DNA of 8,099 nt, from assembly GCA_017542695.1 (NCBI GenBank), contig JAFXWT010000352.1, positions 1 to 8,099 of the forward strand, written 5' to 3'. Every line of letters begins with the position of its first letter. Position 1 is the first letter of the stretch. This document shows, in pieces, positions 1 through 6,128 of the stretch. Origin of the DNA: Clostridia bacterium. Lineage in GTDB: Bacteria > Bacillota_A > Clostridia > Oscillospirales > CAG-272. The notes beneath the pieces are model-generated. The model did not search any database and had not been told where the DNA came from. It worked only from the letters and a program-made list of their open reading frames with translations. A program made the position numbers and the translations under genes.

Positions 1-15
1 GAAGCGTCAATTCAT

Positions 16-48
16 AAAAAAACGGCTTCCGGACGGAAGCCGTTTTTT
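16..48 (-). terminator. Strong intrinsic terminator, probably bidirectional
   Basis: An 8-bp GC-rich stem (CGGCTTCC at 23-30 with GGAAGCCG at 35-42) closes on a 4-base loop. It is flanked by a run of A on the left and T on the right, which extend the stem by six A:T pairs. It begins 10 bases beyond the stop of the minus-strand lipoprotein gene and has a U-tract in either direction, so it should end that transcript and could also stop transcripts entering from the left. Confidence 0.92.
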
Positions 49-57
49 GATATTTTA

Positions 58-999
58 TCAGCCGAAGATCACACGGAGCACGGAATCGAGATTGTCTCTC
101 GGGTCGATATCCGTAAATCCGTCGACGATCTGAAGCAGAGCTATCATTCTTTCGTTGATTATCGACGCGCCGACGTTGATCAGATAATCTTCGCTTGGCG
201 GAAGCGTCATAAAATACTCGCAGATGTTTTCATATCCGAGTCTGTTGTCGGGGTTTGATACGACGTTTTCAAGGAAGAAATAATATTCTCCGCCGACGTA
301 AATGTTAGCGGCGTCCGTGGTTGTATAGCGGCTTGAAAGTTCGCAGAAAACCTTTATTCTCGATGAGTTGGGATATAACGTGTAGTGATACGTGTTTTCT
401 ATTTCAAGAGTGAGCACTGTTCCGTAAATGTCATTTCCGACAACATTGATGCACACCTCCTGCATCTCCGTGATACGCGCCTTTACGATCAGATCGCATT
501 CTGTGCGAAGATTGATTTTTGAAACGTCTTTCCAATTCGGCAGCGTCGGTCCTGTGGCGGGCAAAAGCGGATTTACGTAATATATCTTCACGTGAAGCGT
601 TCCGAATTCGGGGTCGTTTACGTCATATTCGAGAACGCCGGGAGTGACGACGGGAGTTTCCGCCGTTGTCGCTTCGGTCGTGGTCGGATAGGTGGTAGAG
701 GTCTGTGTTGTCGAAGTTGTAGGTTCCGTTGTTGCCGTCGGCTCTGTAACGGACGTTGGAGTCGCGGTCGCTGTCGTCGCCGTCGGCGCGGTCGTCGCCG
801 TTGTCGGCGCTAACGTTGTCGTCGGCTCCTGTGTCGTTATGGCGGGCTTTTTTGTCGTTGCCGTCGTCGGTTCGGCGGAGGTGAGATCGACGACTACACC
901 CTGATTTTGTTTTTTGTTTTCGCACGATGACGCGATCGCCGCGACGGCGAATATCATCGCAGCGGCAAGTATTACCGATATTATTCTGTATTTTTTCAT
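58..999 (-). CDS. Secreted lipoprotein with Thr-rich linker and C-terminal domain of unknown function
   Basis: A 313-residue exported protein of unrecognised function. Seen: an N-terminal KK, a hydrophobic segment (about residues 6-24) and Cys26 in the context IASSC. This resembles a type II (lipoprotein) signal peptide, although the lipobox has Ala at -3 rather than the usual Leu. Residues 40-120 are low complexity, 38 of 81 being Thr with Pro, Ala and Glu, as in wall-spanning or glycosylated linkers. Residues about 121-313 look globular, with alternating hydrophobic strands: 'DLIVKARITEM' near 169, 'GTVLTLEIENTYHYTL' near 193 and 'GGEYYFFLENV' near 236. That pattern recalls small secreted beta-barrel domains, but this is only an impression. 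The start is supported by GAGGTG four bases upstream. It lies 55 bases after the ABC ATPase gene and has little room for its own promoter, so it is probably transcribed with it. It does not resemble a sugar-binding protein. Confidence 0.85.
   Translation of the reverse strand: MKKYRIISVILAAAMIFAVAAIASSCENKKQNQGVVVDLTSAEPTTATTKKPAITTQEPTTTLAPTTATTAPTATTATATPTSVTEPTATTEPTTSTTQTSTTYPTTTEATTAETPVVTPGVLEYDVNDPEFGTLHVKIYYVNPLLPATGPTLPNWKDVSKINLRTECDLIVKARITEMQEVCINVVGNDIYGTVLTLEIENTYHYTLYPNSSRIKVFCELSSRYTTTDAANIYVGGEYYFFLENVVSNPDNRLGYENICEYFMTLPPSEDYLINVGASIINERMIALLQIVDGFTDIDPRDNLDSVLRVIFG
640..882 (-). repeat. Low-complexity Thr/Pro/Ala codon tract (lipoprotein linker)
   Basis: This stretch codes for residues 40-120 of the lipoprotein. 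On the plus strand it reads as irregular GTC, GTT, GCC and CGG triplets, with short near-repeats such as GCCGTCGGCGCGGTCGTCGCC around 779-799. No exact long tandem unit is visible, so it is a degenerate triplet-type repeat, which is often length-variable between strains. Confidence 0.75.
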
Positions 1000-1018
1000 T
1001 TTTCACCTCGTGATTTCA

Positions 1019-1044
1019 AAAGGTGCGGACACAGCCGCACCTTT
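1019..1044 (-). terminator. Intercistronic hairpin after the ABC ATPase gene (weak terminator or attenuator)
   Basis: Perfect 10-bp inverted repeat: AAAGGTGCGG (1019-1028) and CCGCACCTTT (1035-1044) around a 6-base loop. In the minus-strand transcript the stem is followed by only four U (including those of the stem) and then GAAAUCA, so termination is likely to be partial. On the plus strand a T-tract follows at 1050-1056. The hairpin lies between the ATPase stop and the lipoprotein ribosome binding site and could reduce lipoprotein expression relative to the ATPase or protect the upstream mRNA end. Confidence 0.65.
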
Positions 1045-1054
1045 GATGTCTTTT

Positions 1055-2227
1055 TTAGTGGCAGATGCACTTTTCCGTTTCTTTGTCAAAGATGTGCATT
1101 CTCTCCGTGTCGATGGCGACCGTGATCGTGTCGCCGTTTCTTGCGAGCGATCTCGGCGATACGCGCGCCGTGAGCTTTTGCTCGCCCGATTTGTCTATGA
1201 CGATGTTCTTTCTCGCCGCAAGCTCTTCGTCAACGACGACTCTGTTTGCGATGAGGTAGAGAAGGATCTCGGAGCCCATAAGCTCTGTGACCTCAACGTA
1301 AGCGTCGAACGAGCATCCGTCGAGCGCCGCGATCTGCATCGGGGTATCGACGATCGCTTCGGGACGAACGCCGCCAATGACCTCTTTGCCTATGTATTCC
1401 TGAAGCTCGGGGAGTTCGCCCTTTTCCTTCGGGAGTTTGAGCGAAATCTCGCCGAACGTGAAATAAACGCCGTCGTCTTTCTTTTCGAGCTTGCCGTTGA
1501 TGAAGTTCATCTGCGGTGTGCCGATGAATCCCGCGACGAACGCGTTGCACGGGCTGTCATAAAGACTCTGAGGAGAGTCGACCTGCTGGATGAGACCGTC
1601 TTTCATAACGACGATACGAGTCGCCATCGTCATGGCCTCGACCTGGTCGTGCGTAACGTATACGAACGTTGCGCCGAGCTTGTGGTGGAGCTTTGTGATC
1701 TCTGTTCTCATCGCCGCGCGGAGCTTCGCGTCAAGGTTCGAGAGCGGTTCGTCAAGAAGGAATACCTTCGGGTCGCGGACGATCGCGCGTCCGAGCGCGA
1801 CACGCTGTTTCTGACCGCCGGAAAGCGCCTTCGGATATCTGTCGAGAAGGTGTGCGATGTCGAGTATGCGAGCGGCCTCCTCGACCTTTCTCTTGATGGT
1901 CTCTTTCGGTACTTTGCGGAGTTTAAGTCCGAACGCCATGTTGTCAAACACCGTCATGTGCGGATAAAGAGCGTAGTTCTGGAACACCATCGCAATGTCT
2001 CTGTCCTTCGGAGCCACGTCGTTCATGAGCTTATCGCCTATGAAGAGCTCGCCCTCCGTGATTTCTTCAAGTCCCGCGATCATACGCAGGGTGGTAGATT
2101 TACCGCAACCGGAGGGACCGACGAAGATGATAAATTCGGTATCTCTGATCTCAAGGCAGAAATCGGAAACGGCTGTAACACCGCCGGGGTATTTTTTGTA
2201 AATGTGTCTCAGTGATAAGCTTGCCAT
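1055..2227 (-). CDS. ugpC: Sugar ABC transporter ATP-binding protein (UgpC/MsmX/MalK family)
   Basis: A 390-residue cytoplasmic ATPase subunit that energises carbohydrate uptake (CUT1-type) importers. Motifs in order: Walker A GPSGCGKST (37-45), Q-loop Gln83, signature LSGGQKQR (135-142), Walker B VFLLDEP (155-161, catalytic Glu160) and switch His193 in VTHDQ. The C-terminal third (about 237-380) is the regulatory/TOBE region of the MalK type, with GVRPE at 286-290. Length is normal for the family. The ATG is supported by CGGAG eight bases upstream (2236-2240) and by the typical N-terminus MASLSLRHIYK. No permease or binding-protein genes adjoin it. In Firmicutes such orphan ATPases (MsmX in Bacillus) are known to serve several sugar transporters, and that is the likely role here. 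The symbol follows common family naming; the actual substrates (glycerol-3-phosphate, maltodextrin or others) cannot be read from this sequence. Confidence 0.95.
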   Translation of the reverse strand: MASLSLRHIYKKYPGGVTAVSDFCLEIRDTEFIIFVGPSGCGKSTTLRMIAGLEEITEGELFIGDKLMNDVAPKDRDIAMVFQNYALYPHMTVFDNMAFGLKLRKVPKETIKRKVEEAARILDIAHLLDRYPKALSGGQKQRVALGRAIVRDPKVFLLDEPLSNLDAKLRAAMRTEITKLHHKLGATFVYVTHDQVEAMTMATRIVVMKDGLIQQVDSPQSLYDSPCNAFVAGFIGTPQMNFINGKLEKKDDGVYFTFGEISLKLPKEKGELPELQEYIGKEVIGGVRPEAIVDTPMQIAALDGCSFDAYVEVTELMGSEILLYLIANRVVVDEELAARKNIVIDKSGEQKLTARVSPRSLARNGDTITVAIDTERMHIFDKETEKCICH

Positions 2228-2336
2228 AATTTAGACTCCGTTCTCGGCGAATTGAAATTGTGCCCGCTGCCGTCGCCGTCGGCGCCGCGGAATTTATATC
2301 GCTCAAAAATATTTGTCAGCGAAAATACATACATAT

Positions 2337-2365
2337 ATTATATCAATAAATGAGCGAATTGGGAA
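2337..2365 (-). promoter_or_regulatory. Candidate sigma-A promoter for the ABC ATPase gene
   Basis: On the minus strand: a perfect -10 TATAAT (2337-2342), a 17-base spacer and a poorer -35 TTCCCA (2360-2365, four of six matches to TTGACA). The predicted start is near 2330, giving a leader of about 100 bases. A second, weaker option is CTGACA/TATAAA with a 15-base spacer closer to the gene (about 2291-2320). The weak -35 would fit activator dependence, but that is inference. Confidence 0.5.
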
Positions 2366-2370
2366 GATGT

Positions 2371-2386
2371 TATTTTCCCGAAAATA
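2371..2386. promoter_or_regulatory. Dyad next to the ATPase promoter, possible operator
   Basis: Perfect inverted repeat TATTTTC-CC-GAAAATA, with 7-base arms and a 2-base centre, ending five bases upstream of the predicted -35. Size and position suit a dimeric transcription factor. It does not match the CcpA cre consensus, and no regulator gene lies nearby, so the binding protein is unknown. Confidence 0.35.
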
Positions 2387-2468
2387 GTTTTTTTAATTTG
2401 TAGAATATGCACAAAAAGGCGAAATGTTTTCCAATGGCACACGCGCCGTGATTTGATTTGCTAATAAA

Positions 2469-4622
2469 TTAGAAACCCTTCATCGTCAGCGAAATGCGCT
2501 TTTTGTTGAGGTCGACGGATTTTATTTTTACCTTCACCTTGTCGCCGACGGAGAGCATTTCGGCGGGATGCTTGATGAATTTGTCGCATATCTCGGAGAC
2601 GTGCACGAGCCCGTCCTGATGGACGCCGATGTCAACGAACGCGCCGAAGTCGATGACGTTGCGTACGACGCCGTCGAGTATCATTCCCGGTTTGAGATCC
2701 GCCATGTCGAGAATGTCGGAGCGGAGCTCGGGCATGGGCAGATCGTCGCGGATGTCGCGTCCAGGTTTTTCGAGCTCTTTGGCGATGTCGATGATCGTGG
2801 GCACGCCCGCGTCGATCTCGGAGGCGAGCTTTTCGATGCCGTATTTTTCGATCAGGTCGCGCAGACCGCGGATACGGCTCTGTCTTACGTCGTCGTCGCC
2901 GTAGCCGAATTTTTTGACGATCATGCGCGCTTTGTCGTACGACTCGGGGTGTATGCCCGTGTTGTCAAGTATCTCGTCGGAGCCGGAAACGCGCAAAAAT
3001 CCCGCGCACTGCTCGAACGCCTTGGCGCCGATCTTGGGCACTTTCAGGATTTGTTTTCTGTTTGAAAATTCGCCGTTTTCCTCGCGGTATTTGACTATAT
3101 TCTTCGCCGTTGTCGCGTTGATGCCCGCGATGTGAGAAAGGAGAGAGTGCGACGCGGTGTTGATATCGACTCCGACGGCGTTGACGCAGTCCTCGACGAC
3201 TCCCGAAAGGGCTTCGTCGAGCCGCGCTTCTTTCATGTCGTGCTGATACTGACCGACGCCGATGGATTTCGGGTCGATCTTGACGAGCTCGGCGAGCGGG
3301 TCCTGTATGCGCCGCGCAATGCTGACGGCGCTGCGCTGCGTGACGTCGAAATCGGGAAATTCGTCGGCGGCGAGCTTCGACGCGGAGTAGACAGACGCGC
3401 CGGCTTCGCTCGTCATTATGTATTTGGTCTGCACACCCATTTCGTGCAGTGTGTCGGAGACGAATATCTCGCTTTCCTTCGACGCGGTGCCGTTGCCGAT
3501 GGAAACGACGTCGACGCCCCACTTTTTGATCAGTCGGGAGACGATCTTTTTCGAGCCCTCGATGTCCTCGCGCGGCTTGGTCGGATATATGACGGCGGTG
3601 TCGAGCACCTTGCCCGTTTTATCGACGACGGCGAGCTTGCACCCCGTGCGGTAGCCGGGGTCGAGGCCGAGGACTGTCTTGCCTTTGATCGGCGCCTGCA
3701 TGAGCAGATTTTTGAGGTTCTGCGCGAAGAGCTTGATCGCGCCTTCGCTTGCCGCGTCGAAGAGGTCAGAGCGTATCTCGCGCTCGATGGACGGGGCGAT
3801 GAGGCGTTCGTAGCTGTCCGTCATCGCGCTGATGACGTAAGGCGCGGCGGGGCTTTTGTCGTTCGTCACGACCTGAATCAGAAGGTAGTTAAGCACAAGG
3901 TCCGGCGAAATTTCGATCCCGCCTTTGAGGTATTCCTCGTTTTCGCCGCGGTTGATGGCGAGCACGCGGTGAGATGGGACAGCCGATATCTTTTCGCTGA
4001 AATCGTAGTACATCGAATATACGGAGTCCTCGTCTTTTGTGTTTTTCGATGTGAGGAAGCCGAATTCGTACGTGATGGCGCGTATCTCTTTGCGGAAGTC
4101 CGCGTCGTCGGAGATGTCCTCGGCGATAATGTCTTTCGCGCCCCCGATCGCGTCGTCGGCGGTGAGCACGCCTTTTTCCTCGTCGATATAATCGGCGGCG
4201 ATCTCGATGATCGGGCGCTCGTATTCGTCGCGCTGTTCGCGGATGAGAGTTGCGAGCGGCTCAAGCCCGCGCTCGCGCGCGACGGACGCGCGCGTTTTCC
4301 TCTTTTGTTTATACGGGCGGTAGATGTCCTCGACTTCGGCGAGTATCTTTGCCGCGTCGAGCGCCTCGGCGATCTCGTCCGTCATTTTGCCTTGCTCGGT
4401 AATGGAATTTCTGACCTCATCCTTGCGCTTTTCAAGCGCGCGAAGGTAGTTCAGGCGGTCGAGGAGGGCGCGGAGCGCGTCATCGTCGAGCGACCCTGTC
4501 ACTTCCTTGCGGTAGCGGGCGATGAACGGCACGGTGTTGCCTTCGTCGAGCAGTTTGACTGCCGCCTCGACCTGACTTTGTTTGATATTCAGTTCTTCCG
4601 ATAGTCTTTGAAGTATATCCAT
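2469..4622 (-). CDS. tex: Tex family RNA-binding / transcription accessory protein
   Basis: A 717-residue cytoplasmic protein of the Tex/Spt6-related family, whose members bind nucleic acid and affect gene expression and stress or toxin phenotypes. Seen: the characteristic N-terminus MDILQRLSEELNIKQSQ followed by the GNTVPFIARYRKE helix; the YqgF/RNase H-like domain (about 317-414), which opens with VLGLDPGYRTGCKLAVVD; the motif IGVGQYQHD near 454; helix-hairpin-helix motifs (about 489-546); and a C-terminal S1 domain (about 642-714) with DFGAFVDIGVHQDGLVHVS. The S1 domain runs almost to the stop, without the extra tail some homologues carry. An in-frame ATG at 4698-4700 would add 26 residues inside the upstream gene. 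I chose 4622 because the homologous N-terminus starts there and GGAGG lies five bases upstream. It is probably in one operon with the rsuA-like gene (17-base gap). Confidence 0.96.
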   Translation of the reverse strand: MDILQRLSEELNIKQSQVEAAVKLLDEGNTVPFIARYRKEVTGSLDDDALRALLDRLNYLRALEKRKDEVRNSITEQGKMTDEIAEALDAAKILAEVEDIYRPYKQKRKTRASVARERGLEPLATLIREQRDEYERPIIEIAADYIDEEKGVLTADDAIGGAKDIIAEDISDDADFRKEIRAITYEFGFLTSKNTKDEDSVYSMYYDFSEKISAVPSHRVLAINRGENEEYLKGGIEISPDLVLNYLLIQVVTNDKSPAAPYVISAMTDSYERLIAPSIEREIRSDLFDAASEGAIKLFAQNLKNLLMQAPIKGKTVLGLDPGYRTGCKLAVVDKTGKVLDTAVIYPTKPREDIEGSKKIVSRLIKKWGVDVVSIGNGTASKESEIFVSDTLHEMGVQTKYIMTSEAGASVYSASKLAADEFPDFDVTQRSAVSIARRIQDPLAELVKIDPKSIGVGQYQHDMKEARLDEALSGVVEDCVNAVGVDINTASHSLLSHIAGINATTAKNIVKYREENGEFSNRKQILKVPKIGAKAFEQCAGFLRVSGSDEILDNTGIHPESYDKARMIVKKFGYGDDDVRQSRIRGLRDLIEKYGIEKLASEIDAGVPTIIDIAKELEKPGRDIRDDLPMPELRSDILDMADLKPGMILDGVVRNVIDFGAFVDIGVHQDGLVHVSEICDKFIKHPAEMLSVGDKVKVKIKSVDLNKKRISLTMKGF

Positions 4623-4626
4623 TTTT

Positions 4627-4632
4627 TCCTCC
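4627..4632 (-). promoter_or_regulatory. Ribosome binding site fixing the tex start
   Basis: GGAGGA on the minus strand, four bases (AAAA) before the ATG at 4620-4622. It sits entirely in the 17-base gap after the upstream stop and supports the shorter tex start over the in-frame ATG at 4698-4700. Confidence 0.85.
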
Positions 4633-4639
4633 GAATAAA

Positions 4640-5353
4640 TTATGTTGTCTTGTCCGTGCGGCGGAGAAGCGATATCTCTTCCGCCGTCAGCTCGCGCCAC
4701 TCGCCGCGGGCGAGACCTTTATCGAGCGGAATGCCGCCAAACGAAATTCGCTCAAGGTATGTTATTTTATTTCCGACGGCGGAAAACATCCGCTTGATCT
4801 GGTGAAATTTGCCCTCGACGACGGTAATCTCGCCGCGGGTGCGGCTGTCAAGCGCGAGCGTCGCCTCGCGCGTCGACCGTTTTTCGCCGATGTCGACTCC
4901 GCGGCACAGCGTCATGCAGTCTGAGTCGGAAAGGGGAGATTCGCACTCGAAAAGATACGTCTTTTCGACGTGCTTTGACGGGGAGAGCAAGTCGTGCGCC
5001 GTCTTGCCGTCGTTGGTGAGAATGAGCAGTCCGAGCGTGTTTTTGTCGAGGCGACCGCACGGAAAAAGCCCCATTTTCGCGTACTTTTCCGGGAGAAGAT
5101 CGAGCACCGTTTTGCCCGTGCCGTCTTCCGTCGCGGAAAGCACACCGTCCGGTTTATTCATCATTATGTACGTGTGTTCCGCGTACGTCACGCGCTCTCC
5201 GAAATATGTCACTTCGTCTTGACCGGGGTCGATGTGTACCGACGTGTCGCGCACGGATATGCCGTTTACCGCGATGCTTCCCGCGCGCGCCGCGCGCTTC
5301 GATTCGGTGCGCGAGCATACGCCCATGTCGGAAAGAAATTTGTCGAGCCGCAA
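4640..5353 (-). CDS. rsuA: 16S rRNA pseudouridine synthase, RsuA type
   Basis: A 237-residue enzyme expected to isomerise uridine to pseudouridine in rRNA; RsuA of E. coli modifies U516 of 16S rRNA. Seen: an N-terminal S4 RNA-binding domain (about 1-60, starting RLDKFLSDMGVCSR), NKPDGVLSATED (66-77), the catalytic block GRLDKNTLGLLILTNDG (100-116) with the nucleophile Asp103, and the family C-terminal motif EGKFHQIKRMF (180-190). Length fits RsuA better than the longer RluB group, but RluE/RluF-type specificity cannot be excluded. The start codon is TTG: AAGGTGG lies just upstream, the S4 domain begins immediately, and no ATG occurs between the promoter and the domain. It is first in an operon with tex. 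Confidence 0.88.
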   Translation of the reverse strand: MRLDKFLSDMGVCSRTESKRAARAGSIAVNGISVRDTSVHIDPGQDEVTYFGERVTYAEHTYIMMNKPDGVLSATEDGTGKTVLDLLPEKYAKMGLFPCGRLDKNTLGLLILTNDGKTAHDLLSPSKHVEKTYLFECESPLSDSDCMTLCRGVDIGEKRSTREATLALDSRTRGEITVVEGKFHQIKRMFSAVGNKITYLERISFGGIPLDKGLARGEWRELTAEEISLLRRTDKTT

Positions 5354-5374
5354 ATTATCACCACCTTAAAAAGT

Positions 5375-5403
5375 ATTATACCATATGTTTATTTATTTGT
5401 AAA
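5375..5403 (-). promoter_or_regulatory. Strong extended -10 promoter for rsuA-tex
   Basis: On the minus strand: -35 TTTACA (5398-5403, five of six), a 17-base spacer and a perfect -10 TATAAT (5375-5380) preceded by TGG, giving an extended -10. Transcription should begin near 5368, leaving a leader of about 15 bases that holds little more than the ribosome binding site. This is the clearest promoter in the window. Confidence 0.85.
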
Positions 5404-5419
5404 GTATAAGATGGAAGTT

Positions 5420-5434
5420 GACCGAAAGACGGTC
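5420..5434. promoter_or_regulatory. Small dyad between the divergent promoters
   Basis: Inverted repeat GACCG-AAAGA-CGGTC with 5-base arms and a 5-base centre. It lies upstream of both divergent promoters (the -35 boxes are at 5398-5403 and 5481-5486), so it is not expected in either mRNA. It could be an operator or simply chance; it has no T-tract and is not a terminator. Confidence 0.25.
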
Positions 5435-5480
5435 GTTGCGCGCGAAAAACAAAAATCAGGACCAAAAAATAAAAAAACGA

Positions 5481-5509
5481 TTGACTTATATTCCATTTTA
5501 TAGTAATAT
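5481..5509 (+). promoter_or_regulatory. Candidate promoter for mntP and the ABC exporter
   Basis: -35 TTGACT (5481-5486, five of six), a 17-base spacer and -10 TAATAT (5504-5509, four of six). Immediately upstream, 5443-5480 is very A-rich (runs of five to seven A) and resembles an UP element. The predicted start near 5516 leaves a leader of about 33 bases, too short for the yybP-ykoY manganese riboswitch that often precedes mntP genes. Confidence 0.6.
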
Positions 5510-5548
5510 ATAAATTGATTTTGAAAGGGACATCACAGGATATATTTT

Positions 5549-6115
5549 ATGGATTGGTTTGAGCTTATCGCCGTCGCCGTAGGGCTTTCGATGGATGCTT
5601 TCGCCGTGGCCGTATGCAAAGGGCTGGCGGCGGGAAAAGCGGGAATAAAATATTATGTCGTCGTAGGGATTTGGTTCGGCGGATTTCAGGCGCTGATGCC
5701 GCTCATTGGATACTTCCTCGGATCGCTGTTCGCGGGACGCATCGCGGCGGTCGACCACTGGATATCGTTCGGACTGCTCGCGCTCATCGGCGCGAACATG
5801 ATACGCGAGGCGTTCTCGAAAAAGGAAGAGGACGCGGACGCATCGCTCGGATTTTTCGCTATGCTGATGCTCTCGGTCGCAACGAGTATTGATGCGCTCG
5901 CGGTCGGCGTTACGTTTTCGTTCGATATGGGAAAGGCGTTTATCGTTCCCGCTGTTCTGATCATCGGAGTGATCACATTCATCATCTCGGTCATCGGCGT
6001 CAAGGTAGGAAGTGTGTTCGGCGCGAAATATAAATCAAAAGCGGAGTTTGTCGGCGGAGTTATCCTGATTCTGATAGGGATAAAGGTGCTGCTGACAGAT
6101 CTCGGAGTTTTCTGA
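5549..6115 (+). CDS. mntP: Manganese efflux pump MntP
   Basis: A 188-residue inner-membrane exporter of Mn(II), formerly DUF204/YebN. Seen: about six hydrophobic segments and two related halves, each opening with an acidic motif: [11 protein letters not shown] (12-22, Asp16) and [11 protein letters not shown] (111-121, Asp115). A charged loop KKEEDADAS (91-99) separates them, and a late acidic residue (Glu166) precedes the last helix. Length and N-terminus ([21 protein letters not shown]) match the family closely. The ribosome binding site is modest (AGGA, eight bases upstream). The ABC exporter gene follows after 13 bases, so the two are probably co-transcribed. In other bacteria mntP responds to manganese through MntR or the yybP-ykoY riboswitch; no riboswitch is visible here and no MntR box was recognised. 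Confidence 0.95.
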   Translation: MDWFELIAVAVGLSMDAFAVAVCKGLAAGKAGIKYYVVVGIWFGGFQALMPLIGYFLGSLFAGRIAAVDHWISFGLLALIGANMIREAFSKKEEDADASLGFFAMLMLSVATSIDALAVGVTFSFDMGKAFIVPAVLIIGVITFIISVIGVKVGSVFGAKYKSKAEFVGGVILILIGIKVLLTDLGVF

Positions 6116-6128
6116 CGGAGGTTAGTTT

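Larger units (their letters stand above)
2228..2468 (-). other. Intergenic region and leader between tex and the ABC ATPase gene
   Basis: 241 bases without a gene. They hold the candidate ATPase promoter (2337-2365) and, upstream of it, a dyad (2371-2386). The putative 5' leader contains a GC-rich island at 2262-2290 (26 of 29 bases G or C) with the inverted repeat CGCCG-T-CGGCG at 2274-2284, in otherwise AT-rich DNA. No convincing terminator for tex is visible; only a short AT-rich inverted repeat CTAAT-AA-ATTAG (2461-2472) overlaps its stop codon. Read-through from tex into the ATPase gene is therefore possible. Confidence 0.6.

Noticed and set aside
640..882. CRISPR-like or tandem repeat array in the GC-rich triplet region
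   Set aside because: No regular repeat-spacer period. The pattern is explained by Thr/Pro/Ala codons of the lipoprotein linker.
914..2215. A 433-codon open frame on the plus strand opposite the ABC ATPase
   Set aside because: Antisense shadow of a gene with all the ATPase motifs. The product has biased composition and no family features, and the frame also runs into the lipoprotein gene.
2401..2460. Possible terminator after tex (GGCG with distant CGCC then five T on the minus strand)
   Set aside because: Only four base pairs around a loop of more than 20 bases; not stable enough to call.
3132..4604. A 490-codon open frame on the plus strand opposite tex
   Set aside because: It lies wholly antisense to a clearly conserved Tex coding sequence. 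Its product is Arg/Val/Asp/Ala-rich with no recognisable domain, as expected from the complement of GC-biased codons.
4623..4700. N-terminal 26-residue extension of Tex
   Set aside because: It would overlap the end of the upstream gene, does not match the Tex N-terminus, and lacks the strong ribosome binding site present before the ATG at 4622.
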